DNA of 64,000 bases, taken from assembly GCF_050337045.1 (NCBI RefSeq), contig NZ_JAKJSO010000015.1, positions 62,001 to 126,000 on the forward strand, written 5' to 3'. Each line of letters starts with the position of its first letter. Position 1 is the first letter of the stretch. Below, piece after piece: positions 45,519-54,069 of this stretch. The notes beneath the pieces are model-generated. The model was not told the DNA's origin. It made no database searches and saw nothing but the letters and a program-made list of their open reading frames with translations. Both the position numbers and the translations under genes were made by a program. This DNA comes from Photobacterium kagoshimensis. GTDB lineage: Bacteria > Pseudomonadota > Gammaproteobacteria > Enterobacterales > Vibrionaceae.

Positions 45519-46507
45519 GAACCGTTCAACTAAGCCATGGTGGTGGTGGTCAGGAAATGAATAAACTGATCAGTGATCTGTTTTTCCACCATTTTCAAAA
45601 CGAGATACTGCTGAAAGCTGAAGATGCCGCGGTATTGCAGCTTGAAGGGCCGATTGCGTTCACGTCAGATAGCTTTACCGTCTCACCGTTGTTTTTTGCT
45701 GGTGGCGACATAGGTAAGTTGGCAATTGCAGGCACAGTGAATGACTTAGCCATGGTCGGCGCACAGCCGCAATACCTGAGTTGTAGCTTCATCATCGAAG
45801 AAGGTTTTGAGTACCACAAGCTAGAAACCATAGTGAAAAGCATGAAAGCGGAACTAGAAAAATCGGGTGCACAAATCGTGTGTGGCGATACCAAAGTCGT
45901 GCCTCGCGGTGCGGCTGATGGCGTGTTCATTAACACCACAGGCGTTGGCACGGTTAAATACCCCAATATTTCGGTGAGTCAGCTGCAGGCGGGCGATGCC
46001 ATTTTAGTCTCTCGCGACATTGGTTGTCATGGTAGCTGTATTTTAATGGCTCGTGATGAACTGCGCCTAGAGTCTGATCTGGTAAGTGATTGTGCGACTT
46101 TGTGGCCTGTGGTTGAACGCCTGATTGAGTCTGGGGTTTCCCTTCATGCCATGCGCGATGCGACTCGCGGTGGTTTATCGGCTGTTTTGAATGAATGGTG
46201 TGAAGGCTCCAAAATCCAAATTGATGTCGAAGAAGAGAAAATCCCTGTTGCCGATGCTGTGCAAGGCTTGTGCGAGTTATACGGTTTTGAACCCTACGAT
46301 TTAGCCAACGAAGGCACCATGATCTTGGCTGTTCCCGCGAAAGATGTTCCTGCCGCTTTAGACGTGTTACGCCTATTCTCACCAAACGCTGAACAGATAG
46401 GCACCGTGGTTGAAGCACAGCAGCACAAAGTGATTATGCACAATCCGTGGGGTGGGCGACGTTACCTCGAATTACCGCAAGGCGAGCTGTTACCGCGTAT
46501 TTGTTAG
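45515..46507 (+). CDS. hypE: Hydrogenase maturation protein HypE
   Basis: A 330-residue HypE of the PurM/ThiL fold. It dehydrates the thiocarboxamide on its C-terminal cysteine to thiocyanate using ATP. The N-terminal LSHGGGGQEMNKLI, DSFTVSPLFFAGGDIGKLA, GDTKVVPRG and the C-terminal PRIC with the terminal Cys are intact. A decayed second copy of parts of this gene is present at 53682-53941 and 55749-55793. Confidence 0.97.
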   Translation: MRTVQLSHGGGGQEMNKLISDLFFHHFQNEILLKAEDAAVLQLEGPIAFTSDSFTVSPLFFAGGDIGKLAIAGTVNDLAMVGAQPQYLSCSFIIEEGFEYHKLETIVKSMKAELEKSGAQIVCGDTKVVPRGAADGVFINTTGVGTVKYPNISVSQLQAGDAILVSRDIGCHGSCILMARDELRLESDLVSDCATLWPVVERLIESGVSLHAMRDATRGGLSAVLNEWCEGSKIQIDVEEEKIPVADAVQGLCELYGFEPYDLANEGTMILAVPAKDVPAALDVLRLFSPNAEQIGTVVEAQQHKVIMHNPWGGRRYLELPQGELLPRIC

Positions 46508-46739
46508 TGCCAGTAATCGGTAAATTGTACTTGTTTAGAGGTAGGCAGAGCCTATTGACTCGTTAAATAATCTCAGCAACTGCAAGTAGGCTTAAAGCTA
46601 TTAGGGAAGCAAGGCATTTTATTGCCTCTAAAACTAAGGTTGAGAGTTCACGAGCAGAATGCGAAGTTATTTTCGTCTAATATCATGCCGTTATAGTTTA
46701 AATCCAAATCAAAATTTTCAAATGACATGGAGTCGATAC

Positions 46740-47138
46740 ATGTTTTTAAATCGTTTATCAATGGCAGAGAAAGAGGCTTTCTTGGCTTTAGCACATCATA
46801 TCGCTCATGCTGATAATGATTTCTCAGTGGACGAAGAAGTGCTGATTGCTAAATACTGCATGGAAATGCAGATGGATGACATTGAATATGATGAAGCCAA
46901 TTTCAATTTGTTTAGTATCTTGGATACTTTTGAGCAAGACAGCCATCAAAAAATCGTGCTGTTAGAGTTAATGGCCCTGGTTTATGCCGATGGTGTTATA
47001 GCAAAAGAAGAGCAACATACGATTGATGCCATTATCGAACATTTCGAGCTAAACCCTAACCTTGCGATTATCTATCGTGAGTGGTCGAAAAACATCCTTT
47101 CATTGTTCACTCAAGGCGAGGCCTTGATTCACATATGA
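46740..47138 (+). CDS. TerB-like protein, first gene of the dynamin operon
   Basis: A 132-residue acidic helical protein started at the ATG at 46740, with GGAG 7 bp upstream. The frame is open further upstream but lacks a ribosome site. It resembles the TerB/DjlA-N family: LALAHHIAHADNDFSVDEEVLIAKY and LLELMALVYADGVIAKEEQHTIDAI are the paired helical blocks with conserved Asp/Glu that bind metal in TerB. The stop overlaps the next start (ATGA). TerB domains recur in phage- and stress-defence gene sets, which fits this context. Confidence 0.8.
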   Translation: MFLNRLSMAEKEAFLALAHHIAHADNDFSVDEEVLIAKYCMEMQMDDIEYDEANFNLFSILDTFEQDSHQKIVLLELMALVYADGVIAKEEQHTIDAIIEHFELNPNLAIIYREWSKNILSLFTQGEALIHI

Positions 47139-47431
47139 GTTTCCCTTGCACTCGTTGTGGCTTGTGTTGCCAAAAAATTAAAGGTATCGCTGAACTTGAA
47201 GAATTTCATTCAGGCGATGGTAAATGCAAACACTATTCGAAAAGTAAGGGCTGTTTGATTTATCAAAAGCGCCCGTTGGTATGCAGAATAGACGAAGGCT
47301 ATGAAAAACTATTTTCTCAGTTGGTTGGCTTAAAAGAGTATTACCAAAAGAACGCTGAAGTCTGTAATTCTCTGCAACAAGAGCAAGATTATCCACCACG
47401 CTATAGAGTGAACCTAGATAATGGACATTAA
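47135..47431 (+). CDS. YkgJ-family zinc/iron-chelating cysteine-cluster protein
   Basis: A 98-residue protein. MSFPCTRCGLCCQKI has the C-x2-C-x2-CC pattern, and later KCKHY, GCLIY and PLVCRIDEGY complete the CxxCxxCC family signature that binds zinc or an Fe-S cluster. It overlaps the TerB-like gene by 4 bp and the GTPase gene by 11 bp, so translation of all three is coupled. Exact role unknown. Confidence 0.88.
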   Translation: MSFPCTRCGLCCQKIKGIAELEEFHSGDGKCKHYSKSKGCLIYQKRPLVCRIDEGYEKLFSQLVGLKEYYQKNAEVCNSLQQEQDYPPRYRVNLDNGH

Positions 47432-48233
47432 CGCATTATTACATTTTCTGCCCCAAGAAGAGCAGAATCTTAACCGCTTAGCATTTATTAAAAATAATTC
47501 GTCTAAGCCTCGTGTTGCCGTATTTGGTAAGTATAACCACGGTAAAAGTACGTTGCTTAATGCCTTAATAGGCGAAGAATATTTTAAGGTCGCAGATAAG
47601 CGCGAGACGGTAGAAAACCGAGAGCTCGAACAAGACAAAGTGATTTGGATTGACACTCCAGGGCTTGATGCCGATGTCAATCGTCAAGATGATGCGAAAG
47701 CAATCAAAGGGGCATTTGAGGTTGCTGATTACTTGTTTTTGGTTCATCAAGCACAAGCTGGTGAATTAGATAAATATGAATTAGATGTGTTTTTAAAGTT
47801 GGCGCGACAAGATAAAAACTATAGCCAAAAGATGTTCCTTATCATCACTCAAGTAGATCAAAAATCACCAGATGATGTAGCAATAGTTGAGAGAAAAATT
47901 CGTGAGCAATTAATGCAATTTATAGATCTTCAACAGCTTGAAGTCATCAAGGTCTCAGCTCAGCGCTATTTACGTGGTATTCAAGAGGATAAGTCAATCT
48001 TCTGTGAAAGGAGCAATATAAATGAATTATTTACCCTTACTGGTAAGTTAGTTGAACAGATAGATGCTGCGCGCGAGAAAGAACTTAAGCGTCTGAAATC
48101 CAAAATTCTACTAGAACTTCGCTCTAAAACTAAATGGACTGCTGCTGAACTAATGAGTAAACGCGCTAAAGCGATGAAAGAAAAAGCAGCACTACAGCGC
48201 GATATTAAAACATTATCCCAAGCTTTGGTATAG
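47421..48233 (+). CDS. Small GTPase of the dynamin/Era-like group
   Basis: A 270-residue P-loop GTPase. G1 is GKYNHGKST (36-44), a candidate switch-I Thr is Thr63, G3 is DTPG (78-81) and G4 is TQVD (143-146). The G domain ends near residue 200, and the remainder is a Lys/Glu/Ala-rich helical tail (ELMSKRAKAMKEKAALQRD) likely to form a coiled coil. It is shorter than the two dynamin-like proteins downstream. No membrane segment. Confidence 0.88.
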   Translation: MDINALLHFLPQEEQNLNRLAFIKNNSSKPRVAVFGKYNHGKSTLLNALIGEEYFKVADKRETVENRELEQDKVIWIDTPGLDADVNRQDDAKAIKGAFEVADYLFLVHQAQAGELDKYELDVFLKLARQDKNYSQKMFLIITQVDQKSPDDVAIVERKIREQLMQFIDLQQLEVIKVSAQRYLRGIQEDKSIFCERSNINELFTLTGKLVEQIDAAREKELKRLKSKILLELRSKTKWTAAELMSKRAKAMKEKAALQRDIKTLSQALV

Positions 48234-48264
48234 CCAAGCAATTGTAAAAAGATAGGAGATTATT

Positions 48265-48690
48265 ATGGCTATTCCTTGGATAGTAGGTGGAATTATTGCA
48301 GCTGGTGTTGCTGCCATTGTTGCAAGTGATGATAGTAGTAGCTCTAGCTCTTCTAGTTCTTCTAGCTCTGGTGATTTCGAACGTGAACGCGAGCGTGTAA
48401 GACTTGATAATGAACGTAAAAAAGAAGCAGCAGCTAAGCTGGCAAAAGAGCAACGCATAGCATCAGAAAATAAAGCTAAAGCACAACGTTTTATCACTAA
48501 ACACAATTTGACTTTAACGCCAGAAGAGTTGATCCGTGCCAACAAGCAAGACAATCAACTGAGCTTACAAGCAATGAATAATTACAACAATAAAGCCAGC
48601 GTGCGTGATCGTAATCGTGAGATAGAGCTACTCGAACAAGAGCTAGAAGGTTTAGAGATTGTCGAGAAAGAGTTGCTAAGGACGCTGTAA
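48265..48690 (+). CDS. Poly-Ser/coiled-coil membrane protein of the dynamin operon
   Basis: A 141-residue protein. An N-terminal hydrophobic helix (IVGGIIAAGVAAIVAS) is followed by twelve consecutive Ser. A long charged helix follows (ERERERVRLDNERKKEAAAK) and then a Glu-rich coiled coil at the C-terminus. It looks like a membrane-anchored adaptor or tether for the neighbouring GTPases. The stop codon overlaps the start of the next gene by one base. I do not recognise the family. Confidence 0.75.
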   Translation: MAIPWIVGGIIAAGVAAIVASDDSSSSSSSSSSSSGDFERERERVRLDNERKKEAAAKLAKEQRIASENKAKAQRFITKHNLTLTPEELIRANKQDNQLSLQAMNNYNNKASVRDRNREIELLEQELEGLEIVEKELLRTL

Positions 48691-50405
48691 TGGATGATGT
48701 AAAAACAACCCAGGACAATCCGTTTTTAGCTGCCCTTAGTGAATTTAGAGTGGGCATTAACGACGTATCGAACAAAGAAGATCAGCTGAACAATATCAAA
48801 TCGCAATTAGTTGAAAAACTGACGCAGGCTGAAAAGTTCAATGATGAAACGATCAACGATAAGCATGCTTTATATCAGCTAGCAAATGAAATTAAGCTGT
48901 CAGTTAATACCAAAGTTAAACAATGGGATAAGAAGTTAAGCGATGCATCCCCAATGCGAGCTCTGAGTGAGCAATTTTCTGATCGAGTTATCTTGCTTGT
49001 GTTTGGTAAGGTCAATGCGGGTAAAAGCTCGTTCAGTAACTATATCGCTGACTTATTCAATCCAAGTGAAGTAAAACGCTTTTTCTTTGATAAGGGGGAG
49101 GTGAAGTACTTTGAAGGTCAGTTTGCCGAAGGTGTTACCGAGACGACAGCGCAAATTCAAGGTGTAGAGCTTGGCTCAAACTTAGTGTTGTTGGATTCAC
49201 CAGGTTTACACTCTATTGTTAATGAAAATGGCGATCTAACCCGCCGTTATACCGACAGCGCAGACGCTGTTCTGTGGTTAACATCATCGAGTTCTCCTGG
49301 TCAGGTACAAGAATTAGAAGATCTAAAACTTGAGCTTGAAAAGAAAAAGCCACTGCAACCTGTGCTTACTAAAAGCGACAAGATGGAAGAAGATTGGTGT
49401 GATGAAGCTGATGACTTGGTGCAAACACTATTCAATAAAACAGCAGAAGTGCGTAAAGCACAAGAAGATGATGTATTTAGCCGAGTGAAAGACTTAGGTG
49501 AGGTTGAAAAGCTAAAAACAGCAGTCTCAGTCTCAGTTCATGCTTATAAAAAGCAGCATGAACAAAACCCTAATGCCCTCGAAGAAAGTGGCTTAACCGA
49601 ATTGTTCAAGCGCTTAGCCAATATTGTTGATGAGGCAAATGTTTATAAGGTAAGTAAAGCTCAGCAGCAGATGGTTAACTTCTTAAATGGCGAAGTATTA
49701 AAACCAATGGATCAAGACATCTTACCAAAAGTTTTAGAGCTACAAACTAGTCTACAAGAGATGACGGAAAATCTTCGCTTTAAGCAGAATAATTTGTCTT
49801 CACAAATCCTAGATAACGTGCTTTGTGAAGTGCCATTGATTGTTGATAAGCACATGGGTAGTCGAGATAAAAAAGCACTAGAACATGACGTTAACAAACT
49901 GATTGAAAAAGAAATTAGTGAAACGCTACGACATGAGTTAAGAGACGTTGTTAAAGATATTAAAAAGGTGTCGAGTGACCTCTCTGGTGCAAACCTAGGT
50001 GATTTTAACGACATTACAATTGATATTAAAAAAGTCTCAGGTAAAGCAAAACAAAGTGCCAGTTCTTCAGCTGGTGCTGCTGCGGGTATGGCAATCGGTG
50101 GTTTTTTCGGGGGGCCTTTGGGCGCAATGATTGGTGGGGCAATCGGCGGTTATGGTGGTAACAAGGCGGGTGAGATGATTTTCGTTGAAATTACGACTGA
50201 AAAACTATCAGTGGGTGTCTCTCCTGATAACGTGATTCAAACGACTTCAGAAGCAATTCGTACTAACTTACCGGCTCAAGTGAAGACGGTATTCGAAGAA
50301 GTGAACCGCTCATTTGAACCACTTCAACTTTATGCTGAAAACATTGTTGTAGCCATCAATGAATGTCAACAACAAACCCGAAACTTGAGAGTGCATAATG
50401 CGTAA
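48690..50405 (+). CDS. Dynamin-like GTPase A
   Basis: A 571-residue dynamin-superfamily protein. The G domain is preceded by about 95 helical residues and shows G1 GKVNAGKSS (106-114), G3 DSPG (169-172) and G4 TKSD (227-230). A long helical stalk region follows. At about 450-497 a Ser/Ala/Gly-rich hydrophobic segment (GMAIGGFFGGPLGAMIGGAI) is suited to membrane insertion, then a C-terminal helical part. It overlaps the next gene by 8 bp. Paired bacterial dynamins often work as heteromers on membranes. Confidence 0.9.
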   Translation: MDDVKTTQDNPFLAALSEFRVGINDVSNKEDQLNNIKSQLVEKLTQAEKFNDETINDKHALYQLANEIKLSVNTKVKQWDKKLSDASPMRALSEQFSDRVILLVFGKVNAGKSSFSNYIADLFNPSEVKRFFFDKGEVKYFEGQFAEGVTETTAQIQGVELGSNLVLLDSPGLHSIVNENGDLTRRYTDSADAVLWLTSSSSPGQVQELEDLKLELEKKKPLQPVLTKSDKMEEDWCDEADDLVQTLFNKTAEVRKAQEDDVFSRVKDLGEVEKLKTAVSVSVHAYKKQHEQNPNALEESGLTELFKRLANIVDEANVYKVSKAQQQMVNFLNGEVLKPMDQDILPKVLELQTSLQEMTENLRFKQNNLSSQILDNVLCEVPLIVDKHMGSRDKKALEHDVNKLIEKEISETLRHELRDVVKDIKKVSSDLSGANLGDFNDITIDIKKVSGKAKQSASSSAGAAAGMAIGGFFGGPLGAMIGGAIGGYGGNKAGEMIFVEITTEKLSVGVSPDNVIQTTSEAIRTNLPAQVKTVFEEVNRSFEPLQLYAENIVVAINECQQQTRNLRVHNA

Positions 50406-51936
50406 TCCATTCATCGATATTAAGCAAAACCTATTAGACTCAAAAGAGAGGGTCATTAACTATCAAGGTAGTGATTTAGCCAATCAAATCCATGATGAGT
50501 TAAATAAAAAAGTAGATGATCAAGTATTACAAATCATGCTGTACGGCGCATATAACGCAGGTAAGAGCACATTTGTTAATGCGTTAATTGGTGAAGAGCG
50601 TGCAAACGTTGGTGAGGTCCCAACAACGGATAGTGTTGATACATTCGATTGGAATGGCTACCGCCTGCTAGATACCCCTGGGGTAAATGCACCAATTGAT
50701 CATGAAGAAACAACAATAGCGCAAATCAAACGTACTCATGTAATGGTATTTGTGATCCGTGATGGCGACCAAGATACTAAAGACGTGTATGAGCGTTTAT
50801 TTAATATGCTTAATCTTGGTAAACACATTTTTATCGTTCTGAACCATCAACTCGCTTCAGAAAAAGATAAGGCAACGGCTCATCAAAAAGTGCTACAGAT
50901 CTTAATCAAACTCGCTCCTCAATACGGAGTATCAGATGAAATTATTCAACAAATTAAAGTGATACCAATGAACACCCAAACGGCACTTAAAGGCCGTTTG
51001 AAGAATGATCATGCAAAATTACTAGAACATTCGGGGTACAGTCACTTTATTGAAACGTTTATTGATTGGTTAAAAGAGCAAGACAGTAAGGATAGTCATC
51101 TAGCTGGCCTTAAAAGTACCGTTAAGGAATTGTGGTACAAGCCCGTGATTGAACAGTTATCGAGTCGTGATGACAGTCATCTTGATAGTGAATTAAACAT
51201 GGCGCGTGATGATAAAACGATGCTTAGTTCTCGTCAGCGTGCGTTAATTTCAGAGTCACGTAATTTTTTAAACCATGAGTTAACGCTAATAAAGTCTGAT
51301 ATCAGCAATGTATTACAAAATAGCAGCAATCAAGCGCAACTGGATAGTGCTATACAGTCTGCGGTTGATCCTATTGGTGACAAGCTAGAGCAGTGGCTAA
51401 ATGATAAGATTGGTGAAGTAAGCTCATCAATGCGTGTTTCGATTTCACATGAAATGCAGCAAGTCTTATCAGGTAATAGCAACAAATACCTTGATATGGG
51501 GGTTGAAGGGCTGGGTAAAATTGCTAATGCAGACAACATTAAAGGTGCATTGTTACAGGGGCGTAAGTTTAAGATCCCAGGCTTAAAAGGTCGCTGGGAA
51601 ACAACGTTAGGTAAGTGGGCGGGCAAAGCTGCCGTTGTTGTGCAGGTGGTTACAGCACTTTACGATCTATATAAATCAAATAGTGAAGAAAAGGCAGAGA
51701 ACGAACGTAATCGCAACGCGTCTATCCAATTATATCAAGCTGTAGAAGATATATGCGCAACGGTAAAGCGTGAATATGGCGATATATCAGAGCAAGTTAT
51801 CACCCAAATGATTGGTTTACGTATTCAAGCGTTGGATGACAAAATCGCTAAACTCACAGCGGAGCAAGGTGGATATCAAAGTGACTATCAAGCACTATTA
51901 GATTGCCAAACCGACCTTGAGCAAATTAACTATTAA
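50398..51936 (+). CDS. Dynamin-like GTPase B (LeoA-like)
   Basis: A 512-residue dynamin-superfamily protein. G1 is GAYNAGKS (50-57), the switch-I segment is VPTTDSVDTF (74-83) and G3 is DTPG (92-95). The expected G4 NKxD is replaced by LNHQ (148-151), so guanine recognition may be atypical. A helical region follows, with a short hydrophobic patch at about 415-430 (GKAAVVVQVVTALYDLY) that could be a membrane paddle, and a C-terminal coiled coil. It is the last gene of the coupled operon. Confidence 0.88.
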   Translation: MRNPFIDIKQNLLDSKERVINYQGSDLANQIHDELNKKVDDQVLQIMLYGAYNAGKSTFVNALIGEERANVGEVPTTDSVDTFDWNGYRLLDTPGVNAPIDHEETTIAQIKRTHVMVFVIRDGDQDTKDVYERLFNMLNLGKHIFIVLNHQLASEKDKATAHQKVLQILIKLAPQYGVSDEIIQQIKVIPMNTQTALKGRLKNDHAKLLEHSGYSHFIETFIDWLKEQDSKDSHLAGLKSTVKELWYKPVIEQLSSRDDSHLDSELNMARDDKTMLSSRQRALISESRNFLNHELTLIKSDISNVLQNSSNQAQLDSAIQSAVDPIGDKLEQWLNDKIGEVSSSMRVSISHEMQQVLSGNSNKYLDMGVEGLGKIANADNIKGALLQGRKFKIPGLKGRWETTLGKWAGKAAVVVQVVTALYDLYKSNSEEKAENERNRNASIQLYQAVEDICATVKREYGDISEQVITQMIGLRIQALDDKIAKLTAEQGGYQSDYQALLDCQTDLEQINY

Positions 51937-52187
51937 GAGAGCATCTAGAATCTTACTTTAATTTTCTAGATATAAACGTATGGGGGCAGTATGGACAAAA
52001 AAGCATCTCAGTCCTAAAACTCACCCAATCACAACCCTTTGCTGAATCCAGTTTTTAAAGCAAAGGGCTGTGTGACAATTGTTCATTCTATTTGCTCGTC
52101 AACAAGGAGCTATAGCACCTGAGTTCTTTACCTTTATTAAGGAGGGGCTATTTTTCAATAATTGTATAAAAGTTATGGCGAAGTAGT

Positions 52188-52829
52188 TTAATTACTAGAT
52201 GAACTACATATATTTCCTAGTGAAATTTTTAAATCCGCAAGTTTAGCTTGAACATCTTCTAGTTCGGCACGACAGTTTGTTTCTAAATTGGAAGATTCTT
52301 TAAGTGCTGGTAACTGACTATGCCACTTTGCTGTAAATGGTCGTAAATCCTTATCTAGCACCTTAGTTACTAACTGATAATACAGCCTACAATTAAATCC
52401 GTGCGTGTGAGCTGTTTGGCGATGAAATGTGAATAATGACGCAAGGCTTGCTAGTGCGGTTTCGATAACTCCTTCTTTTAGCTGCTGTGTAGCAATACGG
52501 GTATCAAGCTCAATGAACATATCCCATGCTGCTTGTTTATCAGCATAGGTATATTTACCTTCGGCACGAAATTTATCAAAAAAGTAAGAATGGTAGACTG
52601 TGATACGTTCTAGAGAGCGGGTATCTCTCGCGCTAATTACTTTCTTAAAACGCTCATGATGAGCCGTAAGGTCATTTTCATTGGCATTATGGTTGACTTC
52701 GTTTTGATAATAATAATCTGAAAATTTCCGTTGATTTAACTGCCTATCGGCAGCAAGTTCACTTTTTAATTCAGAAGCCAATTTATTAAAAATTTCTTGA
52801 TTAGAAATTTCTTTCCCTGTTTTCAACAT
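52188..52829 (-). CDS. Unknown protein in the accessory region
   Basis: A 213-residue soluble, largely helical and charged protein, with AGGGAA upstream of its ATG. RITVYHSYFFDKFRAEGKYTY and the C-terminal coiled coil (ELEDVQAKLADLKISLG) stand out. No catalytic motif or membrane segment. I do not recognise a family. It reads against the dynamin operon and is divergent from the two tiny genes at 52910. The 250 bp between it and the dynamin operon contain only a weak hairpin (CCCTTTGC / GCAAAGGG, about 52034-52064). Confidence 0.65.
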   Translation of the reverse strand: MLKTGKEISNQEIFNKLASELKSELAADRQLNQRKFSDYYYQNEVNHNANENDLTAHHERFKKVISARDTRSLERITVYHSYFFDKFRAEGKYTYADKQAAWDMFIELDTRIATQQLKEGVIETALASLASLFTFHRQTAHTHGFNCRLYYQLVTKVLDKDLRPFTAKWHSQLPALKESSNLETNCRAELEDVQAKLADLKISLGNICSSSSN

Positions 52830-52909
52830 ACTTTCCCTTATTCCTTCCCTTCAGTACACCCACAATTTCGATTAAATTTAAAATACACAAACAACATAAG
52901 GAAAACCCT

Positions 52910-53053
52910 ATGGGTGGCTTTAGTCAAGATTATGAACCAACACAAGATGATTTAGATAATCACAGTAACCAGCTTAATGATAACAATGATGCTTACTGGC
53001 AATCACGTGACTATGATGAACGACCAAGTGACTGGGAGAGCAAAGATGAGTAA
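52910..53053 (+). CDS. Very small acidic protein (47 residues)
   Basis: ATG at 52910 with AAGGA 7 bp upstream, ending in TAA at 53053. The product starts MGGFSQDYEPTQDDLDNHSN and ends DYDERPSDWESKDE, so it is strongly acidic and hydrophilic. Its stop overlaps the next small ORF in ATGAGTAA. The good ribosome site and coupling argue that it is real. Confidence 0.6.
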   Translation: MGGFSQDYEPTQDDLDNHSNQLNDNNDAYWQSRDYDERPSDWESKDE

Positions 53054-53132
53054 ACATAATGTCCCTAATCTCCCTAGTAAGACGGGGTTGCCATCTGGTA
53101 AAGGCCGTGGCAACAATCCTCCCAAAAAGTAA
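53046..53132 (+). CDS. Very small basic protein (28 residues)
   Basis: ATG at 53046, overlapping the previous small ORF, with GGGAGAG about 8 bp upstream. The product begins MSKHNVPNLPSKTGLPSGKG and ends GRGNNPPKK, so it is basic and Pro/Gly-rich, the opposite charge of its partner. The two stop codons TAA of this gene and of the convergent TIR-like gene are adjacent. Confidence 0.55.
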   Translation: MSKHNVPNLPSKTGLPSGKGRGNNPPKK

Positions 53133-53555
53133 TTAACTTACCCACAGAGCTATACGGTTAAGATCCCAAGCGTATAGCTCTAACCGTTGTACACCCTTGG
53201 GTGCACCTGAATATGTGTTATCTGGTGTGCGCATGACTAAAATATTATTATCACTGTTGTGCTTTTTAAACTGTTCAATTTCCCACTCAACCCATAATCT
53301 ACTGTGAGTATCTTTGCCCACAAGTACTAGTAGCTTATGTGACCCTGCTAATAACTTCGCGATAGCTTTCCGAACTGGTTCTGAGCGTATATCTGATGGT
53401 GGGCGACGATTGGTATGGCCATGTTCATTACATATAGCTTCAGCCAAAGATCTATCTTCAAATGTTAATGGATGATTGGGGTTTTGTCGAATCGATTTAA
53501 TTTGTTGAATGTAGATATTGTCTTTATGATTGTGGCTAATAAATACTGTAGTCAT
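53133..53555 (-). CDS. TIR-like (MTH538/Thoeris-TIR type) domain protein
   Basis: A 140-residue single-domain protein. TTVFISHNHKDNIYIQQI is the betaA strand of TIR-like domains. LLVLVGKDTHSRLWVEWEIE has the conserved W-x-x-W-E-I pattern, with Glu in the position used by NADase TIRs. Small proteins of this type occur in antiphage loci, often as NAD+-consuming or signalling parts. There is no other domain here. It converges with the two tiny ORFs and may be functionally tied to them or to the dynamin operon. Confidence 0.78.
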   Translation of the reverse strand: MTTVFISHNHKDNIYIQQIKSIRQNPNHPLTFEDRSLAEAICNEHGHTNRRPPSDIRSEPVRKAIAKLLAGSHKLLVLVGKDTHSRLWVEWEIEQFKKHNSDNNILVMRTPDNTYSGAPKGVQRLELYAWDLNRIALWVS

Positions 53556-53681
53556 ATTATCTATCCTTATATAATTTGTTTAATTACATTATTGATCATT
53601 ACAAAAATAACAATTATTTATTCGGACATATTTCACGAAGTGCGGAAATATCCACAGATATAATGCAATATGCTTTCTTTT

Positions 53682-53941
53682 TTCGCCGCTGTTTTTTGCA
53701 GGTGGATACATTGGTAAGTTGGCTCTTGCAGGCACAGACAGTGAATTAGCCAGACTCAAGAGGGCGATGTAAATTTGGTTGTCATGGTAACTGCATTTTA
53801 ATGGTGCGTGATGAACTGCGCCTAGAGTCTGAGCTGGTGGGCTATTACGCAACCTTGTGGCCAGTGGTCGAACGCTTGATTGAATCTGGGACCTCCTTTC
53901 ATGCATGCATGATGCGACTTGTGCTGGTTTATCGGTTGTTA
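53682..53941 (+). pseudogene. Decayed hypE fragment (central part)
   Basis: The stretch 53685-53752 parallels hypE 45685-45752 and 53776-53941 parallels about 46021-46188, with roughly four in five bases identical by eye. The roughly 270 bp of hypE between these blocks are missing, and frameshifts and stops break the frame. Shared runs include GATGAACTGCGCCTAGAGTC and GGTTGTCATGGTA. It is a relic of a second hypE copy in the same orientation. Confidence 0.9.
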
Positions 53942-54069
53942 GGCATCATGAGAAATATGCAAATTAGAATTTAAAGCTGTGTGGTTTCTCGCATGCGACT
54001 ATTTTTTTAATTTCAATATTTCACTTTGGTTATAAAATCAGACTCCGATTAAGTTTAGGGGTAAGTAAC

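Noticed and set aside
48330..48375. Serine run as a simple-sequence DNA repeat
   Set aside because: Codons are mixed, so it is a protein-level feature rather than a slippage tract.
52034..52064. Integron attC-like site after the dynamin operon
   Set aside because: Only an 8-bp stem; no R'/R'' core sites.
53589..53906. 105-codon reverse-strand frame
   Set aside because: It is antisense to the hypE relic; its similarity to the antisense frame of intact hypE only confirms the duplication.
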